Positions 25,663 to 32,547 of a DNA stretch of 36,174 bases are shown one piece after another. Numbering within the stretch: position 1 is the first letter of the stretch; every line of letters starts with the position of its first letter. The notes beneath the pieces were generated by a model. That model saw only the letters and a list, made by a program, of their open reading frames with translations, searched no databases and was not told where the DNA came from. Source of the DNA: an uncultured Duncaniella sp. (GTDB lineage Bacteria > Bacteroidota > Bacteroidia > Bacteroidales > Muribaculaceae); contig NZ_CAJTMT010000015.1 of the NCBI RefSeq assembly GCF_910577345.1, positions 1-36,174 of the forward strand, given 5' to 3'. Position numbers and translations under genes: made by a program.

Positions 25663-25955
25663 CCTAAAATGTCCTTTAACTCACCAATAGAGTAGGAACG
25701 GCCTTTACCTGCCTTCATTTCCTCTATTCCACGATAGACGGATGCCATATTCTCCGGATCGTCAAACCATCTATCGCCCGATGGAGAGGGATTCTCGCTT
25801 ATGCTCACGTTGATGGTCTCAGCTTTAGAGATGAGTATGGATTCGATATAAGCTTTTAGGCTCTTGCCCTGCGCAACGGCCATAACAGAAAGTTTCTGCA
25901 GGGTTTCAATGGGCAAATCTATATTTTTTCGTTTGATGTTCAATGCGGTCGCCAT
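25659..25955 (-). CDS. Ribbon-helix-helix antitoxin-like protein
   Basis: 98 aa. The N-terminal half (ALNIKRKNIDLPIETLQKLS, then GKSLKAYIESILIS) has the strand-helix-helix pattern of RHH DNA-binding antitoxins; the C-terminal half with NPSPSGDRWFDDPENMA and the Gly/Lys region before ELKDILG is the usual disordered toxin-binding part seen in Bacteroidales homologues. A promoter with three 9-bp direct repeats precedes it, fitting autorepression by RHH dimers. A full-length toxin is not visible downstream, so this may be an orphan or degenerate module. Confidence 0.7.
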   Translation of the reverse strand: MATALNIKRKNIDLPIETLQKLSVMAVAQGKSLKAYIESILISKAETINVSISENPSPSGDRWFDDPENMASVYRGIEEMKAGKGRSYSIGELKDILG

Positions 25956-25977
25956 AATTCTTTCTTATTTTTCTGCA

Positions 25978-26010
25978 CAAAGATATACATTATATACACA
26001 ATATACAACA
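25978..26010 (-). promoter_or_regulatory. Antitoxin promoter with three 9-bp operator repeats
   Basis: Minus-strand TATCTTTG (25978-25985) with TTG 20 nt upstream. Between them on the plus strand lie three perfectly phased 9-mers, TATACATTA, TATACACAA and TATACAACA (25984-26010), covering the spacer and -33 region. RHH repressors bind such closely spaced repeats cooperatively. Confidence 0.65.
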
Positions 26011-26187
26011 ATTCAAACGAAAAGGTTTATTATAGCTCTCCATACTGCCGATTGCTTACACTTTATCATTCCGGATGGGATATAAGGAATAAGAAAAATG
26101 AATTATTTATTGTAAATTTGCAGCATTATACCACACATTTTCACTCACTGTGTGAATAATTCCTCCTATTTCATCCCCACCGACATC

Positions 26188-27402
26188 ATGAAATCGCTGC
26201 ATAGTATTTTCGTAATAATTCTGCTTTCTTTAGCCTGTCATATTGTTTCCTGCTCCAACTCAAAATTGCAGGAAACGTTCAATCACGCCGAATTCCTGAT
26301 GGAAACCCGAGCCGACTCAGCTCTGAAACTACTTTCTGATATAGACAAAACAAGCCTCTCCGGGAAGGCTGAAAAGGCACGCTATGCCCTGCTGATGTCA
26401 ATGGCCCTTGATAAAAATTTAATCGACACAACAAACTTTGATGTCCTCCAACCGGCTATTGACTACTACCTGGACAATGGGACTCCCGATGAAAAGCTGA
26501 GAACCTACTACTATCAGGGACGAATCTTCCAAAATGCCGGAGACAGGGACAATGCATTGAATTCATTCATCAAAGGCTCAGATATAGCGCCTCTTAGCCA
26601 TGATTCACTATGTATAGCCCGTCTACTGGTAGCAGAAGGTATCATTTACAAGGAATTTTATGACTTTAACGGTTATGCTTCCAATTATCTGAAAGCTGCG
26701 ACCATCTATAAAGATAAAGCACTCAAAGAACTGGAATTTGATTGTCTTATGAATGCGTTGAACGGTGTCATCATAATTCATGATTTCCATAGAGCGGACA
26801 GTATCCTCAGTTTATGCAGCCATTTTTCGTCGCTTGATAATGACCAGGATAAAGCCATTGAGGGATATAGGCTCTCATATACCTTGAATTTTAAATCCGT
26901 TCAAGAGCTAAAAAATATGATAGATACCCACAGCCGTTCATGGAATTTAGACATAAACGGTATCTTAAATCTTGCTCTTGCCTACAACAGAATAGGGGAA
27001 AATGAGACTGCCCAACAACTTCTCACCCAAGTAAAACAGCAAGGAGCCGAATATGACACCATCAAGTACCAATATATCAATGTAGCAATTCTGGAAAATT
27101 TGGGAAAATATGAGGAGGCATATCGGACATATCGTGATTTCGTCCATAGATGGGATGCAATCAATGCCTTCAAATTTGACCAAAAGGCAAAGTCCTTAAA
27201 TGAAAAACATAAGATAGAACTCCAAGCCCAAAAAGATGCTCGTCATAAATCCCAAATAATATGGAGCTGCGTAGGGGGCATAGTTGTCCTTGCAATGGGT
27301 GTCGTCATACTTCTCTTGCTTGTCCGCAGCAACCGGACAAAGAAGGCACTGGCACTTGAAAAAGTAAAGGCTAAGGAGTCGGAGAACGCAAAACTGAAAT
27401 AG
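26188..27402 (+). CDS. Regulator, sensor half: TPR repeats plus transmembrane segment (ends at in-frame TAG)
   Basis: 404 aa from the ATG at 26188, which gives a lipoprotein-like signal (IFVIILLSLACHIVSC). Residues about 30-345 are helical TPR-like repeats (TYYYQGRIFQNAGDRDNALN is a clear TPR). A transmembrane helix near 365-390 (IIWSCVGGIVVLAMGVVILLLLV) leads into a cytoplasmic coiled coil that stops at TAG 27400-27402. The frame continues without other interruption into the DNA-binding half, so the gene was once about 593 codons and is now split by a single nonsense codon. The family (TPR-TM-coiled coil-LuxR-type HTH) is common in Bacteroidales and senses signals in the periplasm. AT-rich compared with its own C-terminal half. 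Confidence 0.8.
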   Translation: MKSLHSIFVIILLSLACHIVSCSNSKLQETFNHAEFLMETRADSALKLLSDIDKTSLSGKAEKARYALLMSMALDKNLIDTTNFDVLQPAIDYYLDNGTPDEKLRTYYYQGRIFQNAGDRDNALNSFIKGSDIAPLSHDSLCIARLLVAEGIIYKEFYDFNGYASNYLKAATIYKDKALKELEFDCLMNALNGVIIIHDFHRADSILSLCSHFSSLDNDQDKAIEGYRLSYTLNFKSVQELKNMIDTHSRSWNLDINGILNLALAYNRIGENETAQQLLTQVKQQGAEYDTIKYQYINVAILENLGKYEEAYRTYRDFVHRWDAINAFKFDQKAKSLNEKHKIELQAQKDARHKSQIIWSCVGGIVVLAMGVVILLLLVRSNRTKKALALEKVKAKESENAKLK

Positions 27403-27417
27403 GAAAGCGAAAAATTA

Positions 27418-27969
27418 GTGCTTGAAAAAGACCGTCTTGCCCTTGAAAACAAAACCCTTCAGTTGGAAATGGACAATAAGGTTCTCGAAGCCGAGAATCT
27501 TGCCCATCGTGTCGCTACCCTCGAAACCGAGAGCGACAGCCTCCGTGCGCTTATCGATGCCAAGGAAGAGCTTCCCGGCGAGGTAAAGGACGCAATAAAG
27601 GTCCGCATCGAGATGCTCAACTCCCTCCTTGCAAGCTATATCACGGCCAACGACCAGTACGAGAAGCCTTACGACACATGGGTCAGAGAACTGACCGACG
27701 ACACCGAAGCCTTCATGAACTCCAACCGGCTCGCTTTTCAGGCATCACATCCAAACTTCATCCGGTATTTCGAGGACCACGGGCTGACAACCGAAGAGAT
27801 CAACTACGTCTGTCTCTATGCAATCGGACTACGCGGCAAGGAGGTCGGGAGCTATATGAAAAAACGCAGCCATGTCAACACAAGCAGTGCCATCCGAAAG
27901 AAATTAGGCATTGATAAACACGAGACAAATATCGGAATCTACGTCAGAAAACTCCTCAAAAGCCTGTAA
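27418..27969 (+). CDS. Regulator, DNA-binding half: coiled coil plus LuxR-type HTH
   Basis: 183 aa if started at GTG 27418; same frame as the sensor half, 15 nt after its TAG stop. It begins inside the coiled coil (LEKDRLALENKTLQLEMDNK) and ends with a LuxR/GerE-like helix-turn-helix: LTTEEINYVCLYAIGLRGKE, then VNTSSAIRKKLGID. In the intact family this domain is tethered to the membrane; here it could be made only by readthrough or reinitiation and would then be soluble. GC content rises sharply about 60 nt into this part, unlike the sensor half. It lies just upstream of the peptide operon whose promoter has matched TGAAAGTTT repeats, so it is the obvious candidate regulator. Confidence 0.75.
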   Translation: MLEKDRLALENKTLQLEMDNKVLEAENLAHRVATLETESDSLRALIDAKEELPGEVKDAIKVRIEMLNSLLASYITANDQYEKPYDTWVRELTDDTEAFMNSNRLAFQASHPNFIRYFEDHGLTTEEINYVCLYAIGLRGKEVGSYMKKRSHVNTSSAIRKKLGIDKHETNIGIYVRKLLKSL

Positions 27970-28087
27970 AAACTTTCATCTCCTACCGTTTATGAAAGTC
28001 GGGACGTCTTTGCGCCAAAATAATTTACACATTATCTTATAGACATCTAAAATTCAACATTTTACCAAAGAAAATAATTTTCAAATA

Positions 28088-28132
28088 TGAAAGTTTTGAT
28101 TTGGAGGCTGAAAGTTTGTCACCGTAACTTTG
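28088..28132 (+). promoter_or_regulatory. Peptide-operon promoter with paired TGAAAGTTT operator
   Basis: TGAAAGTTT at 28088-28096 and again at 28109-28117, exactly 21 bp apart (two helical turns, same face), 7 intervening bases before the -7 box TAACTTTG (28125-28132). A -33-like TTTG at 28100-28103 lies between the repeats. The same arrangement recurs at 35046-35090. A third, inverted pair (AACTTTCAT 27971, ATGAAAGTC 27992) lies just after the regulator gene. Confidence 0.75.
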
Positions 28133-28166
28133 CAGCATCAAAATCAATCAAAACTCATATTTGAAA

Positions 28167-28535
28167 ATGAAAAAACTATTATCTCTTATTCTTGTAATGA
28201 TGGCATTCGCATTTCTGGCGAGTGCTGAGGAGAGTAATTCTACTTCTATCCCACTCGTTTTGGAGGCATCCACAATTGACAACAACAGTTCTCCTAAAGT
28301 TCACCGTGCGCCCATGCGTATCAATATCGAAGCATGGTACAATTCCGACAGCAATACTATCGACATTATATATGATGGCGAAAACGAAGGTGAAGTAGTC
28401 CTTTATCTGAGTGACAATATCGTCGGATATGACTCCACTATAAACACAACTCTTTCTCTCCCGACATCTCACGGTGCATACCGTATTGAAATCGTCACTG
28501 ACAACTGGACGGCAGAAGGACTATTAAAGCTTTAG
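28167..28535 (+). CDS. Secreted DUF3244-like small protein
   Basis: 122 aa from the ATG at 28167 (an upstream TTG at 28161 is in frame). Signal peptide KLLSLILVMMAFAFLASA, then a mature part of about 100 residues with HRAPMRINIEAWYNSDSNTI and an immunoglobulin-like beta pattern ending in a hydrophobic strand; this agrees with the DUF3244 family of short exported Bacteroidales proteins, which I assign with moderate confidence. First gene after the operator; the precursor peptide ORF follows after 8 nt. Function unknown; position suggests that it works with the exported peptides, for example as a chaperone or immunity protein. Confidence 0.6.
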   Translation: MKKLLSLILVMMAFAFLASAEESNSTSIPLVLEASTIDNNSSPKVHRAPMRINIEAWYNSDSNTIDIIYDGENEGEVVLYLSDNIVGYDSTINTTLSLPTSHGAYRIEIVTDNWTAEGLLKL

Positions 28536-28543
28536 AACTACTC

Positions 28544-28741
28544 ATGAAACACAAATTACAGATAGAACCTCTGACTATTCATGAATTAGCCCAATTCACA
28601 GGAGGTAAAAAACTCTTTGAGAGCGGATCTGCCACTTTTAACAGTAATTGTCATTCCAACGTAGGCGATATTCCAACCATAAAATACGGCAATGATGAAG
28701 AGGAAAACCTTAAATTTAAAGATATAAAATTCGAGAAATGA
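28544..28741 (+). CDS. Double-glycine-leader precursor peptide 1
   Basis: 65 aa. Leader of about 21 residues (KLQIEPLTIHELAQFTGG) ends in GG, the cleavage site for C39 peptidases; it is nearly parallel to the leader of peptide 2 (K-x-IEP-x-x-x-HEL-x5-GG), as in the GG-Bacteroidales natural product precursor family. The predicted core begins KKLFESGSATFNSNCHSNVG and has one Cys, several Asn/Ser/Thr and an acidic/Lys-rich tail. Lies 8 nt after the DUF3244-like gene. The modification, if any, cannot be read from the sequence. Confidence 0.75.
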   Translation: MKHKLQIEPLTIHELAQFTGGKKLFESGSATFNSNCHSNVGDIPTIKYGNDEEENLKFKDIKFEK

Positions 28742-28766
28742 ATACATTCTAATATTAACGCCAATG

Positions 28767-28790
28767 CCCCGTGGCAATTTTAATACGGGG
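28767..28790 (+). terminator. Weak hairpin between the two precursor genes
   Basis: CCCCGT (28767-28772) pairs with ACGGGG (28785-28790), followed by TTTAATAAAT. It could be a partial terminator or an RNA-stability element that sets the ratio of the two peptides. Confidence 0.4.
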
Positions 28791-28807
28791 TTTAATAAAT
28801 TTCAATT

Positions 28808-29002
28808 ATGCACAAAAAATTAAAAATTGAACCCGTTGATCTTCATGAATTAGAGTCAGCGAAGGGAGGTTTCTCCTATAATGGGTGTATGATCACCAAT
28901 GGTAAATGCAGTGAAGGAGGTTGTGGAATTGCCAATGGTAAATGTCCCGAAAAAAATGATGAGGAGACTGTCAAGAAAGGTGATGACCGCGCGACACCCT
29001 AA
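28808..29002 (+). CDS. Double-glycine-leader precursor peptide 2 with Cys-repeat core
   Basis: 64 aa. The leader KLKIEPVDLHELESAKGG ends in GG. The core carries an internal duplication: CMITNGKCSE followed after GG by CGIANGKCPE, that is C-x-I-x-NGKC-x-E twice, giving four evenly placed cysteines, then a Lys/Asp/Glu-rich tail. Repeated Cys next to a radical SAM/SPASM maturase suggests thioether or related cross-links, by analogy with Cys-containing ranthipeptides and sactipeptides; this is inference. A very stable terminator starts 39 nt after the stop. Confidence 0.8.
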   Translation: MHKKLKIEPVDLHELESAKGGFSYNGCMITNGKCSEGGCGIANGKCPEKNDEETVKKGDDRATP

Positions 29003-29040
29003 ATAATGCCAAATTACAACATGTAGTCATCATTCAAACT

Positions 29041-29093
29041 AAATGATAGGATGGTGTGATGATTAATATCATTATATCCATCCTATCATTTTT
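29041..29093 (+). terminator. Strong terminator touching the maturase start codon
   Basis: A perfect 14-bp stem (AAATGATAGGATGG at 29041-29054, CCATCCTATCATTT at 29078-29091) ends in TTTTTATT. The radical SAM ATG is at 29097, 5 nt past the stem, so the structure both terminates and covers the ribosome-binding region. Likely keeps maturase and transporter output far below precursor output. Confidence 0.85.
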
Positions 29094-29096
29094 ATT

Positions 29097-30437
29097 ATGA
29101 CACCGAATATCAAAATATTAGAATCAGAATCACAATATTGTGTCTTCAATACTGAGACCTTCAATCTTTTTGACATCAACAGATTCTCCCGTGATGTACT
29201 CTCATATCTAATTACAAATAGAAATATAAATGAAACTGCCAGACATTATCAGCTTACTGATAATGATATAACTTCTATTCTTGATAAAATCGGATATAAA
29301 TCAACCATCGAAACAAAGACCGAATATACGAAAGATTACCCATCGACAAATAAAATCGTAGACCGAATCACATTGCATGTATCTAATGATTGCAACTTAC
29401 GTTGTAAGTATTGCTACGCATCAGGAGGCACATACGGAAAATCCCGTGGATTAATGACTCCTGAGACTGCAAAAAGATTTGTAGATTATTGTTGTGATAA
29501 TTTTGAAAAAATCAAAAATATTGTATTCTTTGGAGGAGAACCATTTTTAAATTGCCCTGTAATTGAATTAGTATGCCAGCAATTCCATTCTAAGTTCAAC
29601 AACGGTGATATTCAATCAATTCCAAAATTTGGAGCCATAACCAATGGAACCATTCTATCTCCTAAAGCTATTTCCCTTATAAAAAAGTATTTTTCATTCA
29701 TCACCGTAAGTATTGACGGACCTAAGGAAATCAATGATATTAATCGTATAACTCGTTCGGGCAATGGCAGTTTCGATAGCATCAATCAATTTTTAAAACG
29801 AATTTCATCCTTCCCAAAACTTAAAATTTCTGTTGAGTCCACTTATACCCAACAACATATCAATCATGGATATACCCGAACAATGATCCGCGATTATTTC
29901 ATGAAAGAATTCAATATTAAAGCTGACGTGATTGATGAGATGTCGCTTGAAAACAGCAAAACTGCCATAACAGAATTGGATAAGCCATTTGATTCACCTT
30001 GGTTTAACAGCATATTGAAAACTATCGTGAATAAAGAACCAGAGACCAAATGCCAAATTCTTCGTAGCATTTTTGCAATATCAACAGATGGCGGTATATT
30101 CCCATGCCACATGAATATTGGAGATGGGATGAAGCCCGTATCATCAATATGGGACTCACAAAAAAGTTTGAACCATATCCTCAAGTCAGACAAGTCGTAT
30201 TTTCTCAAAGAGAATAATATCTGTAGTAATTGTTGGGCTAAAAACATATGTGGCGGATGCGCAAGATTATCTTTTTATGATTCAAGAAAGAAAGGTTACA
30301 GTCATGAACCTATCGAACCAAAGTGTAATGATTTCAGGCATATCGTAGAAAAAGTGTTATTAAAAATCTGTGAGGTCCGTAAGAATCCGAAACTTTGGGA
30401 CGCTCTTTTGACCAACGTAAATACTCCTAATCACTAA
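29097..30437 (+). CDS. Radical SAM/SPASM peptide maturase
   Basis: 446 aa. An N-terminal 75-residue helical region (RFSRDVLSYLITNRNINETA) resembles a PqqD-like leader-binding domain. The radical SAM core carries the CxxxCxxC cluster at C99, C103 and C106 (CNLRCKYCYASGG). The C-terminal SPASM region has Cys in KCQILRS, PCHMNIG, ICSNCW, CGGCARL and PKCNDF, enough for two auxiliary 4Fe-4S clusters. Such enzymes build C-S or C-C links on ribosomal peptides. Context: two GG-leader precursors upstream and an exporter with C39 peptidase downstream. AT-rich like the precursor region. Confidence 0.9.
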   Translation: MTPNIKILESESQYCVFNTETFNLFDINRFSRDVLSYLITNRNINETARHYQLTDNDITSILDKIGYKSTIETKTEYTKDYPSTNKIVDRITLHVSNDCNLRCKYCYASGGTYGKSRGLMTPETAKRFVDYCCDNFEKIKNIVFFGGEPFLNCPVIELVCQQFHSKFNNGDIQSIPKFGAITNGTILSPKAISLIKKYFSFITVSIDGPKEINDINRITRSGNGSFDSINQFLKRISSFPKLKISVESTYTQQHINHGYTRTMIRDYFMKEFNIKADVIDEMSLENSKTAITELDKPFDSPWFNSILKTIVNKEPETKCQILRSIFAISTDGGIFPCHMNIGDGMKPVSSIWDSQKSLNHILKSDKSYFLKENNICSNCWAKNICGGCARLSFYDSRKKGYSHEPIEPKCNDFRHIVEKVLLKICEVRKNPKLWDALLTNVNTPNH

Positions 30438-30450
30438 TTATAAACTACCG

Positions 30451-32547
30451 ATGAACCGAATATATATAATCCTCTCAATAATTTTAACAACAATCTTGTC
30501 CGCTACAGCACAAGATTGGAACGACAGTATTGCTACACATGACCTCAAAGAAGTCATTGTCAAAGCTTCACGGCGAATTCAAAAAGGCGATACATTAACC
30601 GTGATTCCATCTATAAACCAACAGAAATTCAACGTCTCAGGATTTGAATTAATCCAAAGCATGATGTTGCCCGGGTTAAAAGTCAATACTATCACAGGAG
30701 AGTTAAACTTGACAGATGGTGGAAATGCCATTGTTTTGATAAATGGCCGACCTGTCGACCGGCAGGATATAATAGCAATACGACCTAAAGACGTTGCAAA
30801 AGTTGAATATGTGCAGAATTCCGGAATAGAATATGGATATGACGAATCAATTGGCGCAATAATAAATTTCATTATGAAGAAGCGTGCTGACGGTTATGCA
30901 GCAGCTGTATTTGCCAATAACGCAATCTCGACTGCCAATGGGCAGAACTTCGTTTTCGGGAAATATACAACTGATAATTCCGAATATGCAATAAGCCTGA
31001 ATTCGGACTATACATCATTAACCAAACGAAGAGTGGATAATAATAATACCTACATGCTTGGAGACAAACCACACTCTATTTCCTTCAAAGGAGTCGATAC
31101 TCCATTGAAGTTCTCGGAAAATACCCTCCAGGCAGGTTACAACCATTACTTGCCCGAAAAGCATATTTTTGATATTACATTCAAGGGAGTTTTTTACTAT
31201 AGTCCTGACAGAGCTTATCTACAGGAAGTGACGGAAGATGACAGATTACCCTATTTTCAACATACAGAACCATACGAGAAATATCTGTCACCACGCCTTA
31301 ATATTTACTATAAAAGATTTCTGACTGAACATTCTACATTAACCGCTAATATTGCCGGAAACTATCGCCATACAGATTACAAATATACTCTAAGCGAGTT
31401 TAACGATGAAGACCTTGACATTGTAAGTAATACTTATAAATATGGCACAAAAAGTAAACGCCAATCATATATAGGTGAAGTTAAGTACTTTAGTCAAGTT
31501 AATCGCACTTTTAATCTCAGTATAGGTTCAAGGGTCGCATACTCATACACAGCAAATAAATATATCAGTGATAACTCATCAACAGATAAAATGCATGATA
31601 CTAATCTATATGCTTATGCATCCTCTTCCGGATACCTTGGTAAAGTATATTATCTGGCTGGAGTCGGATTAAGCGGAAGAATTATAAATCAGAATGGAGA
31701 AAGTAGTACAAAATGGATTTTACATCCTCAAATTCAGTTCATATATAATATGAACGGTTGGAAATTCAATATCTTGGGGAGAATTTTACAAAATTCGCCC
31801 TCATTATCAGAAATGGCAACAACAGAATTTCGCATAAATAGATTTGAGTTGAAAAAAGGCAATCCAAATCTAAAAAACTGGTGGAAATACCGCACCACAT
31901 TAAGAATTACAAAGAATATCGGCCCCCTGAACATACAAAACTCCATAAGCTATAATAACTCCATAAACCCTGTCATGTCCTATATCCTTCCAAAGCATAC
32001 ACAGGATGGAACTTTATTTGTCACGTCTTTTGACAACCAAAAACGCATGTCAATTCTGACAAACAGCTTGAATCTCGAATTCGGACCAAATGATAATCTG
32101 GCACTTTCAATGTCACTGGATTTTAATTCGTACCAATCGCGAGGCTCAACTTACACCAAGAACTTAAATAATTGGCAAATCAACGTAGGAGCCGATTGGT
32201 TTACCGGAAATTGGAACGCAGGGATTAATTTACATAGTCGTAACCGTTCATTGAATGGTGAATATATCAGCTATACCGGTCCTTCAAATACAATCTATAT
32301 AAACTATATTGTAGGAAATCAGTGGCGATTTGGACTTATGGGACAATATCTTTTCAGTAAAAACGGTCCTGTTTTCAAGGAAAATATCCAAAACAAATAT
32401 TTATCCAAACATGAGTCTATCGTTGTACCGGCTCAGAGAAATATGATAATGGTTACTGTGGCATGGAATTTTTCCTCTGGCAAGCAACGCAAGAGTGTAA
32501 ACATTGATATGAATAACGAAGATAATGACTCCGGTATATTCAAATAA
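30451..32547 (+). CDS. Outer-membrane beta-barrel protein, TonB-receptor-like
   Basis: 698 aa with a signal peptide (IYIILSIILTTILSATAQ). Residues about 30-145 are plug-like (KEVIVKASRRIQKGDTLTVI, IVLINGRPVDRQDI, GAIINFIMKK), followed by a long barrel with alternating aromatic strands ending about residue 680. The usual N-terminal carboxypeptidase-like domain of SusC proteins is absent, as in the outer-membrane beta-barrel family of small TonB-like receptors. It is placed between maturase and exporter and overlaps the exporter start by 23 nt, so it may be the outer-membrane exit or the receptor for the mature peptide. It ends in a hydrophilic tail, DMNNEDNDSG. Confidence 0.8.
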   Translation: MNRIYIILSIILTTILSATAQDWNDSIATHDLKEVIVKASRRIQKGDTLTVIPSINQQKFNVSGFELIQSMMLPGLKVNTITGELNLTDGGNAIVLINGRPVDRQDIIAIRPKDVAKVEYVQNSGIEYGYDESIGAIINFIMKKRADGYAAAVFANNAISTANGQNFVFGKYTTDNSEYAISLNSDYTSLTKRRVDNNNTYMLGDKPHSISFKGVDTPLKFSENTLQAGYNHYLPEKHIFDITFKGVFYYSPDRAYLQEVTEDDRLPYFQHTEPYEKYLSPRLNIYYKRFLTEHSTLTANIAGNYRHTDYKYTLSEFNDEDLDIVSNTYKYGTKSKRQSYIGEVKYFSQVNRTFNLSIGSRVAYSYTANKYISDNSSTDKMHDTNLYAYASSSGYLGKVYYLAGVGLSGRIINQNGESSTKWILHPQIQFIYNMNGWKFNILGRILQNSPSLSEMATTEFRINRFELKKGNPNLKNWWKYRTTLRITKNIGPLNIQNSISYNNSINPVMSYILPKHTQDGTLFVTSFDNQKRMSILTNSLNLEFGPNDNLALSMSLDFNSYQSRGSTYTKNLNNWQINVGADWFTGNWNAGINLHSRNRSLNGEYISYTGPSNTIYINYIVGNQWRFGLMGQYLFSKNGPVFKENIQNKYLSKHESIVVPAQRNMIMVTVAWNFSSGKQRKSVNIDMNNEDNDSGIFK

